Origin: Vicinamibacterales bacterium
GTDB taxonomy: Bacteria; Acidobacteriota; Vicinamibacteria; Vicinamibacterales; UBA2999
Direction of reading: 5' to 3'
Assembly (NCBI GenBank): GCA_041659285.1
Contig: JBAZYO010000004.1
Span: 248,001 to 312,000 of the forward strand
Length of the DNA: 64,000 bases
Shown: one piece after another, positions 34,265 through 45,600 of the stretch
Position numbering within the stretch: position 1 is the stretch's first letter
Layout: each line of letters begins with the position of its first letter
The notes under the pieces: model-generated
What the model saw: only the letters and a program-made list of their open reading frames with translations
Told to the model about the DNA's origin: nothing
Databases searched by the model: none
Position numbers and translations under genes: made by a program

Positions 34265-35176
34265 ATGCAAACGGCATATCTGGATTCAGAATCTCTCGCG
34301 CGATTGCGCGAATCGGTGGCGCAGACCCGACAGCGGGTGGCGGAACGCGGGAACCGTCGCGACGAGGATGCGCTGCTGGCGGAACCGATTGCCGTCGCCG
34401 CCGACGACACGCCGTCGGCGCGACAGCGGGCACGGCAACTCGACACCCTCCGCCAGGCGCACGTCGAGCTGGCGCACAAGGTCAGCCAATTGGAGGAGCG
34501 GGCCGGCGGCGAGTCGTTCGAGGTGCTCAAGCACCTCTCCAGTCTCGAAGGCCGCGTGCAGGAGCTCGCCGTCCAGAACCAGGCGTCGAGCGCCGCCGAT
34601 TCCGCCACCCGGACCAGCCTCGCGCAACAGGCCAAGGCCCAGCGCGCGCTCGAGACCATGCAGACCATCCAGGCCGCCGTCGGCGTGGCGAGCACGCTGC
34701 AAAGCACCGCGTACGGACAGCGCGGCAGCCTGCTGTCGGCCAACAACCTGCTCCTGGCCGGCAATCAGCTGTTGTGGACTTACATCGACCCGATCGCGAA
34801 ATTCCTGGAACTCCCGGTTGGGCCGGCACCGAGCCCATTGGCCTACTGCGCGCCGCTCTTGAGCCTGGTCACGGCGCGCGTGGTGCTTGGTGATCGGCAG
34901 CATGTCCGCTTCATCACCGGGATCACCGAGTTCGGCCCCGGTGAGGACGTGCGGCTCGACCTCAGGAGCCGCATCGCCGACCGGCTGTGGCCCGAGTTCC
35001 AGCAGCGGGCCGATGTGACGGTGACGGCGCAGCCGCTCGGGCCACGCCGCAACTTGTCCGTGTTCGCCGAGGTGCGGCACGGTACCCTTCGGCTCAACGC
35101 GGCGACTCGCGATCGCGCCAAGCTGCAGGGACTGCGCGTGGCGTGGATCGTGGACACGGGTGAGGACGTTGGCTGA
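34265..35176 (+). CDS. Paralogue 3 of the three-gene family, with N-terminal coiled coil
   Basis: The 303-residue product begins MQTAYLDSESLARLRESV and has coiled-coil helices to about residue 140 in place of the basic part. The shared region follows in weaker form: TAYGQRGSLLSANNLLLAGNQLLW, AYCAPLLSLVTARVVLGDRQHVRFITG, a beta-rich tail and a final VAWIVDTGED. A longer frame from 34,211 overlaps paralogue 2; the ATG at 34,265 is a better start. Confidence 0.8.
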   Translation: MQTAYLDSESLARLRESVAQTRQRVAERGNRRDEDALLAEPIAVAADDTPSARQRARQLDTLRQAHVELAHKVSQLEERAGGESFEVLKHLSSLEGRVQELAVQNQASSAADSATRTSLAQQAKAQRALETMQTIQAAVGVASTLQSTAYGQRGSLLSANNLLLAGNQLLWTYIDPIAKFLELPVGPAPSPLAYCAPLLSLVTARVVLGDRQHVRFITGITEFGPGEDVRLDLRSRIADRLWPEFQQRADVTVTAQPLGPRRNLSVFAEVRHGTLRLNAATRDRAKLQGLRVAWIVDTGEDVG

Positions 35177-35849
35177 GAACCCGGTGCGCCGGTTCGCCCG
35201 CCTGCTGGGCGGCGTGGTGCTGATGCAGGGCCGCCTCGGCCACCAGGTGCTCGGCCAGTTGCTGGTGGCCGACGCGGGCGACGCGGTGCTGGCCGGCGCG
35301 ATGATGGTGATCACGGGCACGGCGCGCCAGCGCAACATCGTCGCCCAGGCGGCCGTGCGCACGGCGGCGCCGACGCTGGCGGCCCAGTGGTTTCTGCGCT
35401 CGAAGGCGCTGCACATCCAGCGGCGAGAAGCCGGGCTCGCCAGCCGAGAGCTCAAGCAGCAGCGGATCGAGCTGCTCAAGGCCGTCATTCAACACCGCGC
35501 CGGGCGCCGCCTCGCGGCCCTCGAAGACGGCACCGGTATCGTCGTGCTGACGCCGCCGCCGGTGCAGGTACATGTGGAGCCGCCGGACGTGACCACGCTA
35601 CGCAAGAGCCACCAGCGGTGGCGCGCGCGAGCGAAGCGCCTGTCGTCCGAGTTGCGGGCCCGCGCCGCCCTCCCTGCCATCCCTGCGGCGCCGGCGGCCG
35701 CCCCTCGCCCTCGGCACGCAGCGAAGCGCGCGGCGGCTCCGCCGCCGCCGAAGCCGGTCCCACGGCCGCGATCGAAGCCGGCGAAGAAGAAGCCGGCGGC
35801 GAAGAAAGTGGCGGCACACCGGGCGAAGAAGCGCCGCCGGAAGCGCTGA
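35160..35849 (+). CDS. Small hydrophobic/basic protein with histone H1-like tail
   Basis: The 229-residue product has an N-terminal half with a few amphipathic-hydrophobic helices (FARLLGGVVLMQGRLGHQVL, AVLAGAMMVITGTARQ) and a C-terminal 75 residues of Lys/Arg/Pro/Ala (KPAKKKPAAKKVAAHRAKK). Such tails bind nucleic acid or acidic partners; the SDE-rich paralogue 1 is an obvious candidate partner (inference). The GTG at 35,160 overlaps the previous gene by 17 nt. It is the last gene of the plus-strand operon and ends 22 nt before the J-domain gene on the other strand. Confidence 0.7.
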   Translation: MRTLAENPVRRFARLLGGVVLMQGRLGHQVLGQLLVADAGDAVLAGAMMVITGTARQRNIVAQAAVRTAAPTLAAQWFLRSKALHIQRREAGLASRELKQQRIELLKAVIQHRAGRRLAALEDGTGIVVLTPPPVQVHVEPPDVTTLRKSHQRWRARAKRLSSELRARAALPAIPAAPAAAPRPRHAAKRAAAPPPPKPVPRPRSKPAKKKPAAKKVAAHRAKKRRRKR

Positions 35850-35871
35850 TCGACCGGTTCAAGGCGAACGG

Positions 35872-36600
35872 CTACTGCCCTCCCACGGCCGCGCGGTGCC
35901 GTTCGATGATGTCGCGCGCGCGGTTCATGTCCACCGACACGCTGCTGCGGCGGGCAAACTCCGAACGATCGCCGCAGGCCAGATCGGGATGGGCGTCTTT
36001 GCGCCGCTGGCGCCAGACCGCGCGGATGTCGTGGGCGCTCATGTCCGGCGTGACGCCCAGGGTCCGGTAGGCCCAGGCGATGTCGCCGGATTCCTCCGGC
36101 GCCGGGCGCCGGGCCCGGCGGCCGCCGGTGATCGCCTTGTGAAAACGCTCGGCCACGCGATCGGCGGTCACCTCGTCGGCCGCCAGTTGCAGCGATCGAC
36201 CGAGGTAGCTGATGTCGCGGATGACGCCCGACACCACGGCCCCGAACCAGGCGCTCCTGGCAATGGCCTCGACGTCGGCGAAGGTCGGCAGGCCCGCTTC
36301 CCACGCAATCATTTCACCGCGCTGAAAGAGGCAATAGCCGGGCAGCACCCCGAGTGCGCCGGGAGCCCCGCACTGCACCAGGCCGTGGTGGATTGCACTC
36401 AGCGCCGGCCCGCCGGCCAGGATCAGGTTCCGGAAATCCATCGTGCCCAGCGTCACTCCGGGATGCGCCTCGCGCAACCGATCGCCCAGCGGCCGGCTGA
36501 ACGTGTGCATCGGATGCACCGACACCAGCAGCGCCGCGCAGGGCGCCCCGTTGATGAACTCGAAGAAGTTCGCCGCCTCCACGGCGATCGGCTCGCCCAT
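35872..36600 (-). CDS. Thioredoxin-fold / J-domain protein
   Basis: The 242-residue product has two parts. Residues of about 10-130 look like a thioredoxin fold without a CxxC: ALLVSVHPMHTF, then a cis-Pro-like LPGYCLFQRGEMIAWEAG. Residues of about 175-240 form a J-domain: DIAWAYRTLGVTPDM, then AHPDLA with the HPD motif needed to stimulate Hsp70 ATPase, and a third helix. It may help DnaK fold or load the giant TcA-like protein whose gene ends 8 nt upstream. AGGA lies 5 nt before the ATG. Confidence 0.78.
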   Translation of the reverse strand: MGEPIAVEAANFFEFINGAPCAALLVSVHPMHTFSRPLGDRLREAHPGVTLGTMDFRNLILAGGPALSAIHHGLVQCGAPGALGVLPGYCLFQRGEMIAWEAGLPTFADVEAIARSAWFGAVVSGVIRDISYLGRSLQLAADEVTADRVAERFHKAITGGRRARRPAPEESGDIAWAYRTLGVTPDMSAHDIRAVWRQRRKDAHPDLACGDRSEFARRSSVSVDMNRARDIIERHRAAVGGQ

Positions 36601-36607
36601 GCCGGTC

Positions 36608-39600
36608 CTACTTCTTGCGAGCGCGGAGATCGAACACGATGACCAGATCGTCCAGCACGTCGGGCACCTTCGCGCCCTCGGCGCCGACCGCCAGCTTCCA
36701 CGGGCCGGGCGGGCCGGACACTTCGGCCGTCGCGCGCAGCATTCGCGCGCGCGGCCACGGCGCCGCCCATCCGGAGACCGCCGCGCCCGATCCCTTCGGC
36801 GGATCAATCCGCACGCGCAGCGCCTCGGGACGCAGCCCGTCGCCGGCGAGCGCGAACAGGGCGGCCCGCTCGATCCGCAGGTCGAGGCCGCGATAGCGGC
36901 CCGAGAAGCGGTCGGCGCCAAGCGCCAGCGGCGCCTCGACGTCCTGTCCTGCGGCGGCGTCCTGCAACTGCTTCCACACCAGCGGGAAGTCGCGTTTGAG
37001 ACTCACGAACTGGCGCGGCTCTGGCGTGATGCCGCCACGCGCCAGTCCCTTTTCACGTTCGGCGCGCGCCGCCGCTTCGAGGGCGGCGCCGCCGGTGCGG
37101 GCGGTGTAGGCGAGCGTGAGTACCAGGTCGGTCAACTGCGCCAGGTCCAGGGCGTTGTCGGCCTGCGGCAGGTCAATGCGCCAGGTCGAGACGGCGCCGG
37201 CGCCCTCGAACGGCAACAGCCGCTCATCGTCGAACCGCAGGTGGAAGACGCCGGCGTCGCCATCGGGGCGGCTGGTGGCGACGGCGTGAATCGGGATCGG
37301 ATTGACGGTGAACCGTGAGTCCTCGCCGTCGGCCGATCGGGCGTAGGCGCCGCTGGCGTTCGCCGACGTGCGCACGCGGCTCTCGAGCAGCGTCAGCGTG
37401 CAGTTGACGTTGCGCTGCGGGGCCACCGCGCCGGTCATGGTCAGGCTGACCGTTTTGAGACGCCGGAAGTAGTGCCCCGGAAAGTCGCCGTCGAGCAGCG
37501 CCTCGCTCGCTTCGATCTGGCAGCGGCCGGTCGCGAGCAGCTCGAGGAAGGCCGCGGGGTAATCGTCGCGGAGCGAAATGTGACGGGTGATCTCGAGTGC
37601 CCGGCGATCGCCCTCGATGTGGGCCGCCTCCATGCGCCGGAGGTCCACCAGCAGCCGCTCGCCCGCGAACAGGCCCTTCTTGAGGCTGTCCCAATAGGAG
37701 AACTCGATGAACGACGACGACTGGTCGCCGCGGTCGAAGCGGAAGGCCCGCTCGGCGTGCTGGGCGGCGTCGAAGGCCACCTTGTAGCCCTGGAAGTAGA
37801 CGCCGGACAACTGCCCCAGCATCCATCCGTAGAGCTGCTGGTTGGTGTACTTGTCGCGCAAGTAGGTTTGCACCTTGCGCGAGTTGTCCACCTCGAGATC
37901 GTGCCGCCGGAGATCGGCCGAGGCGATCTCGAGCGTCAGTTGCGTCTCGGCCACCTTCTTGTCGATGCGCCCCTTCTCCTTCTGCAGCAGCTCGAGCTCG
38001 TGCTGCCACTCCTCGCGACGCCGCTGGTACTCGGCCTGCGCCGCCGCCAGGTCGGCCTCGGTCTCGTTCTTGCTCATCACCTTCTGCAGGCTCGCGGCAA
38101 ACGCTTCGGCAATGTCGCCAAACATCTGGCCGCCGAGCTGAAGGGTCACGAACGGCGAACTGAAGCCGCCGGCGGCGCCGGTCTGGAATTCCGGAATCGC
38201 GTGCATCACCTTGGCGACGAGGTCAACGCCTTCGGCCACCCCGGAGATCACTTGCGCCGCGGAGAGCGACTTCTGCGACGCCAGCTCCTGCGGGTTCATC
38301 AACTGCGTCAACTGCGTGTTGAGGTGCTGCATCTGCATGTCGAGGTGTTCGCGCTGCAGCCCGAGTTCGGCGAGGGCCTCTTCCACCTGGCGCACCTGCT
38401 TCTTGCGCACGTCGCGCAAGGCGTCGAGCAGGGCCACCTCGTTGGACGCGCGCAGCGACGCCAGGCCTTCGGCATCGCGGCTTTCCAGCACCTTCAGGGT
38501 CATCGCGCCGAAGCTGCGGATTTCCTCGGCCAGCCGCACGGCGCGCGCCAGCAGGAACCGGAACCGGTAGTGCGGCGGCGGCGCGTTGAGGCTGGCGACG
38601 ACGCTGCCCAGATCGACGCCGGCGGCGGCGGCGCGCACCAGCAGACCCGGGTCAATCGGCGGCTCGAACAGGGGCAGCTGGCGAACGATCCCCTGGATGT
38701 TCATGCAGTTGCGGATCTTGAAGAGGCGATCGGCGACCGTGTCCCAGTACTTGTCGAGCTGCGGGTTGGGCGGCGTGCAGAAGTACTGCGTCGCCATGCT
38801 GAGCACCGACGAGACGCCGCTGGTGTCGGGGCGGGCGTTGATTCGGAACGGCCGCCGCACCTGCAGGTTTTCCATCCGCACTTCGACGTTCGAGAACAGG
38901 TTGAGATCGCGCCGCATCTGCTCGAATGTCATCGGCGCGCGCGTGACAATGGGCGGAATCTGCTCGGGCCGCGGGCCCAGGATGTTGGCCGCCAGGATGT
39001 AGATCTGCGTCGCTTCCTGGATCGACTCCATCGAGTCACGGCGGAACAGCTTGTCGCCCCACTCGATCAGGTTGTCGATGTACTTCATCAGCACCGCCTT
39101 CTGGTAGGCGGCGATGCGGAGCCGGGCGATCACGTGCGGCGAAAACGGCTTCTCCCACCACGCGAGGAGCTGCTCGCGGACCTGGCGCTGCTTGGCGATG
39201 GTGGCGGGATCGCTGCCTTCGTACGACGACAGCAGCTGCATCATCTCGCGCGCGCCCTCGTACTCGCTGTTGGTATGGAACGGCGCGAACCGCCAGTAGC
39301 GCCGCGGGCTGGGCGCCCGCGAGTCAGTGGTGGGGTCGAAGATGAAGTGGAACCAGCGCTGCGCCTCTTCGTGGCGGCCGTCCTTCGCCAGCCGCAGCGC
39401 CACCTGCAGCGGCGCGTGGAAGAACAACTCCCAGTTGTAGAGCGCGTAGGCATTCTCGTGATCGAAGTCGACGTCGAGGTGCGGGAGCTTCCCGGTATCG
39501 ACGAGGGGGCCGAGGCCGTAGTGCTGCTGGAACCAGCTGCGGCCGCGGCGCTGCCACGTGCCGTCGGGCCCGCGCACGTGGTCGACGCCGGCCAGCGGCC

Positions 39601-42600
39601 GGGTGGTCGCGAGATCGAGCAGCCCGTCGATGCCTTTCGCTTTCAGCGTGCGGATGAAGTGGCACGTCTGCGGGTGTTCGAACGGCGTGAACTGCAATTT
39701 GTACTCGTGGTAGCCGGGCTGCACCCTGGGACGCGACCGCAGCCGCGCGACAGGTGCCGGCCTGGCCGGAGCCCTGCGCGCGGGCGCCGCCGGACGCCGG
39801 CCAGGTCGCGGCGGCGCGGGCTTCTGCCGGCGGCGCCTTGGCCGTGCCTCGGCGGCGTCATCCGGATGCCACGCCTCGTCCTGATCCGCGTCCCACATGT
39901 CCTGAGCTTCGAGGTCGAGCACCGGCAGCTGCTCGTCGAAGCCTTCGTCAAACGCTTCGCGACGGCCCCGCCCGCCGCGCCTGGCCCGAACCGGCGCCCG
40001 CCGCCCGGGTCGAACCACCTTGCCGAGACCGAAGCGGCGCGCAAACAGCGGCGCCGCCACCGGCGTGGGAGGCGTCCAGTGCGCGTAGACCGGCCTGACG
40101 AAGTAGCTCCGGAACCGGTCCTGGAAGAAGAAGGGGAACAGGCCGCGCTCATCCGGATTCGCGGGATTGGTGACCGGCACGATCCGCGTGCCGAGCGGAT
40201 TGCGCGCCTGCGGGAGGGCGACCGCGGCGCCGCGCCGATCGGCAGTGGGGAGCGTCAGCAGCGCGCCGCCCGCGTGCCGCGCGCGCGCCAGGCCCATGCC
40301 CGACACCTGGTACCCGGCAGGGGCGTTCATCATGCCGCCCTGGGTGAGCCGGAACGGCTGCGATCGGCCGCTGCTGCGCACGTTGCCGAGCGTGGCGTCG
40401 ATGTGGGCCTGGAAGATGCTCCGCTTCGGCTTGGTGTGGCGCGAGATCTTGGCGCGCCGCACGGCCTTGGCCTGATCCGGCACGAGCTCGCCATTGCAGC
40501 CGTTGAGAAAGAACGTGGCCACCGGCTCGACTTCCGCCGGCACCAGCACCAGGCGCTCGAGGCGCGCGCGTTCAACGGCGCGCGAGTAGAGATGCAGGCG
40601 CAGCTGCGGCAGCGCCCCCGGTCCGATCGAGGCGCGCAGCGTGTAGTCGGACGGCGTCAAGACGCGGCTGCCATCGAGGACCATCCGGTGCGTGACCTGG
40701 TCCGACCGATCCTTCTCGTAAGGCCGCACGGTCACGAAGGTCTGGTAGTCGACGACGCCCTGCGTGGACACACGCTTGCGTGACCAGCGGCCGCGGTCGT
40801 AGACCGTGTAGGCGAGCTGGATCTCCCAGTCCTTTCCCACGGTCTGCGGGGCCCCTTTGCTCTCGCGGTCCATCGGCGGGAGGGGCTTGTTGACCTCGCG
40901 GAACAGCGTCCAGAACAGGTGCATGCGGCGGTTGAAGATCACCGGCACGAGATGCTCGCCTTCGATGTCGGCGTCGATCTTCTCCCAGGCGGTCCACTGC
41001 CGCCCGCGTTCGAGCCGGCGGTAGTACCACAAGTGCGGCGCGTTGAACGTGCGCGCGAACACGTGATAGGTGCCGTCGGGCCACGGCGAGCGCGGCGGTG
41101 GCGGCGGCGCGCCGAGCCCGGCCGGCGCCGGCCGCGTCACCATCCGGTGGGTGTCGCGTTCCTCGAACCACACGCCGCGGACGTCGAGCCGCGCGACTTC
41201 GTCGAGGCCCTCGAGGTAGTCGGCAAACGCCGCTTCGACGTTGTCGTTCTTGATCTCCTGCTGCAGGATGGTGGACTCGAGCGCCTGGAACAGCGGCGAC
41301 TTGTCGTCGCGCAACTCGGGCTCGATCCAGTTCTCGGGATACAGGAACACCTTGCGGTTCGCTTCCCACACGCGGTAGTTCTTGAGCCACTTCCAGTCGG
41401 CGTCGGCGATCACGCGGGGCGGCACCTGCGGCTCGAGGTTCATCAGGCAGCGTTGAAAGAACGTCTGCACGGCGCCGGTGGCCTGGCGGATGCGCGACGT
41501 CAACATGCACGGGTTCATGTCAACGTCGATCAGGAAATACTCGAACAGCTGGTTGCGGTTGGTGATGCCGCGCGGCCGCAGTCTCGGCAGGAGGCACGCC
41601 ACCAGCGCATCGCGGCGCTCGGCGCGCAGCGGGTCGTTCAGCGTCCGCGCCACCTCGAGCCAGCGGGTCTCGTCGTAACGGGACTTGACGGCCTGCACCA
41701 CCGTGGCCGCGACATCGGCATCGGGCGCCGCGTTGGCCCACGCCTGGAGCGTGGCCGGCGCCACCGCGGTCCGGCGCTGAACGTCAACCGCGCGCGCCAG
41801 CCGCACCACCAGCGGCACTTCGCCGGGATCAACCGGCGGCCGCAGGCCGTGAGCCGGGTCGGCGGCGAAGCCGTCGGGGCCGACCAGCGCCTCGACCACG
41901 CCCCGATCCCACCCGCTGACGAGCACCAGCCGATCGAGGGCCTCGGACGCGTTAGCCGCGAGAAATACGTCGAACAGATCGGCGTTCGATCGCGGCAGCG
42001 TCTTGCGGACCGCGTAGATGGCGGCGAGCTGGCGCCAGCGCTGGAAGTGCGGCGCGGCGTCAGCCGCCGGCTCCATCGGCAGCCCGTCCAGGTTGAGAAA
42101 CGCCGGCGCTCGAGACAGCCATTCGAGGTGCGCGTCGGTCGTCCCGAATCCCGACACGATCATCGCCGCCTTGTGCAGGCGGCGATAGCTCTGCTCGACC
42201 GGCGCGAACGACGACAGCCCGTTGGCGGGATAGAGCTGCGGGGTCGGCACCGGTTGCCTGGCCACCGGCCCGGTGCCCATTTGCAGGGCGAGCGTGGCCG
42301 GCGCCCCCTGGTTGCGGTATTCGAGCCGGATGGCGACGAGCTGTCGTGGATCGAGCGCCAGCGGCTCCGACACGTGCTCGACGGGCTTGCCGCCCGACTC
42401 GGGCTTGTCGATCACCACGCGTTCCTTCCCGTCGACGACCAGGCTCAGGCGCACGGCGCCGTCGGTCTGCAGGTAGAAGGTGTGAGCGCCCTTGGCGCGG
42501 GCCAGCAGATGGCCGGTCCACCGCGCGCTGAACTGGCGTCCCGGCACGCCGTCGGCCGGCGCGGCGCCCGCCCACGCGAAGGTCAGGCCCGGATCGATCC

Positions 42601-45600
42601 GCGTCACGACCGGGGTGCCCTGGAGATCGGGCGTGGCGAAATATTCGCCGGTCAGGCCGGTCCCGAGCATCGCCAGAAAATCGGCGAGCATCGGCTCACC
42701 CGGCGCGCGCCGCGATCGCATCACCTCGTCGAGCAGGCGGGCGGTGGCCGGCACGCTCATGCCCATCGTGTCGCTGAGGCTCTGCACCACCGCCCCGCGC
42801 ACTTGCCGCGATCGCAGCCGCGGCAGCAGGTGTTCGAGCACGAAATGGATGTGCGCCTTCCAGCGCAGCTCCAGCGCCTCGCGCGCCAGGTCCGCGGGCG
42901 GCGGCTCGAGCAGCCGCGCCGCGGCCGCGGCCGGATCCGCGAAGATGCGCGCAAGGTGCCGATCGAAGAACGACCGGCGTCGAGCGGCGTCGAGCGGCGT
43001 GCGCGGGTCCAGCGCTTCGAGGGCGGGATCGAGCAGCGCCTGATCGAGCAGCATCGCCAGCTTCTGCCGCAGCGTCTCGGTCGAGACCTCGGCCGGAAGG
43101 CTGGTTTCCGCGAAGGCGTCAGCCAGGCCCTGTCGAATGCCGGCCAACACCGCGTCCACCTGCGCCGGCAGCGGGCCGGGATCACGCCTGGGTTCCCACT
43201 CGTGCCGGAACAGGTAGGCCAGGCGCTCGGGCGTGAAGTCGGTGGCCTGCACCTCGCGAACCAGGTCGATGAAGCGCGCCGTGGCCGCCGGATCGCCGGG
43301 TCGAAACGGATCGGCGTCGGCCGGCACCAGCCGCAGCAGCAGGTCGAGCGCGGGGATCCGCAATTGCAGCGACCGCGACAGCACGACCACGCGATAGATG
43401 GCCGAGAGGCCGGCGAGGTCGAGCCGCGGCTCGGTGCCGCGCCGGGCATGGAGCGCGCGAATCAGCGACAGCTCGTCGCTGGTAATGCGGAAGGCGGCGA
43501 GCAAGGCCGACGACACGGCGTCCAGCGACGGCCCGACCGTGGCCAGCTCCGTGCGGTCGGGGCGAAGCTGGAACGTCCGGGTGTCTTCCGTCCGCCACGC
43601 CACGGCTCGCGTGGTAAACAGCTTGTCGAATTGGCTGTTGGCGCCCCAGGCTTGGATGGGGGCCCACAAGACCAGCAGTTCCTCGACCGGCCGATCGAGC
43701 CGGGCCGCCACGTCTTTGATCGCGGCCAGCTTCGACAGCACCGCGGCATCGAGGTCGGCGGCCCCGATCGCGACGAGCGCGCGATCGAGCACGGGAAACG
43801 TCCAGCCCAGGCGCCGCTGAAGGCGGATGACCCGCACCATCCGCGACACCCGATCGGCATCGAGTCCGGTCAGGCGGATCTTTTCCGGGTCGCAGTCGGG
43901 CGCCGGCGACTCGAGGCGGAGCCGGTCGTCGCCGTTCACGAAGCGGGTGCTGACCAGATCGACCAGCCTCGCAAACGTCAGCCCGGTGGCATCAAGCATC
44001 ACCGGCACGCGTGCCAGCACGTCCACGAAGGTCGCGCCTTCGACCTGCTCGGCGGCGAACCCCAGGTGCTTCCAGAGTTCGGCCGGAGGCGCGGCGACCA
44101 GCGCGAACTCCTCGGGCGACATCCCGAGCGATTCCCAGGTGACGGCGTCGCGCGCGGCGTCGCCGCGTCCGAGCGCCCGCATCAGTTCGAGCCGTGACAC
44201 GCCAAGGTGGCCAAGATAGGCGCGGGCCAGCGCCAGCGGTTGGTGATACGGAAGCGCCAGCGGATGCACCGCCTGCTGCAGCTCGAGGTAGGCCGCCGCC
44301 GACAGGTTCTGCGGCACCGCGCGGAGCACGTCGCCCGGCGTCTTGCCGGTATCGAAGGCCGCGCTGCCGCCGGTGATCGCCGCCTCGAGCAGCTCGTTGA
44401 CGAGGTCGATGTAGGGCAGCGCCGTCAGCGTGTTCTCGCAGGTCAGCGGCAGGTGCGCCAGGTCGGGACGCCGCGCCAGCAGCACGTCAAGGGGCGACCG
44501 TGGGCCTGGCGCGGAACTCGGGGAACCGGCCGCGGTCGCCGCCGCCGATCCGGCCGGCGCCAGCCGCTTCGCGATTTGATCCCGCCGATCGGGCGCGCTG
44601 ACGTTCAGGTAGCGGAGCAGGTCCACGAAATACGCGGCCGGGCTGTAGACCGACCCGCAATGCTCGCACTCGCAGAAACCCGCCGGCGCCTGGAACAAAT
44701 CGCGCGCGTCGGGCACGCCCTTGACGCCCATCACGAGCGGGGCGTGTTGCGTCGCCTGCAGCAGGCGGACCGACGCGAGCTTGCTGCCGGCCGCCGCCTG
44801 TTGCGCCTGAGCGTGCACGCGCGAGGCCTGGGCCCGGCCGCCGAGGGCTTCACCGTAGGCCTCGATGAAATGGCCGCGCGGCGTCGCCGCGATCTCCATC
44901 GCCGATCGCATCCCGGTGCCGACGAGCAGCGCCACCTCGTCGGCGCGATCGGCCACGCGGCTCACCCGCTCCACCGCTTCGATGTCTTCGATCGCCGCCT
45001 CGGCGTCGGCTTCGGTCAGGCCCTCCACGAGCGCGGGCTCCGCGGCCACGCGTTCGCGGATCGACCCGTGGTGGAAGTCGTGGGCGGTGGCGCGCGCGAT
45101 CACCTGCCGGGCCGGAGCGCCAATGTCCTCCGAGTCCGCGAGTCGCTTGCGAATGAACGGGCTGGGAAAGGCCTCCTCGAGAGTGTCGAGGATGGCTTCG
45201 GCGCGGTCTTCGACCGCCTCCCCGTACTCGGCCTCGGCCTCGGCATCGGTCTCGCCATCGTTGGCATCGGACTCGAACGGCGCCGTGTCTTCGACCAGCT
45301 CGCACCAGTCGTCGAAGCTCAGCGCCGACAGGTCGTCGAGCGCCTGCCACTGCCCGTCGCGCCGCCGCTCGTGAAGCCGCCGGAGCAGCGCCGGATCCGC
45401 ACCGACGAGTTCGCTCAGTCGTACCGCGATCTCGACATCGGGATCGAGCGCTTCGCCTGCCGCCTCGGCTGACTCGTCCGGCGGGCCCGAGATCTCCCAG
45501 GGAGGCCACCCGCCGACGCTCCGGTCCTGGTACCGGCGAAGCACCTGGGCGATCGACTCGCGGGGAATGTCGGCCGCGGCCAGGATGGCAGCGAGGTCCG

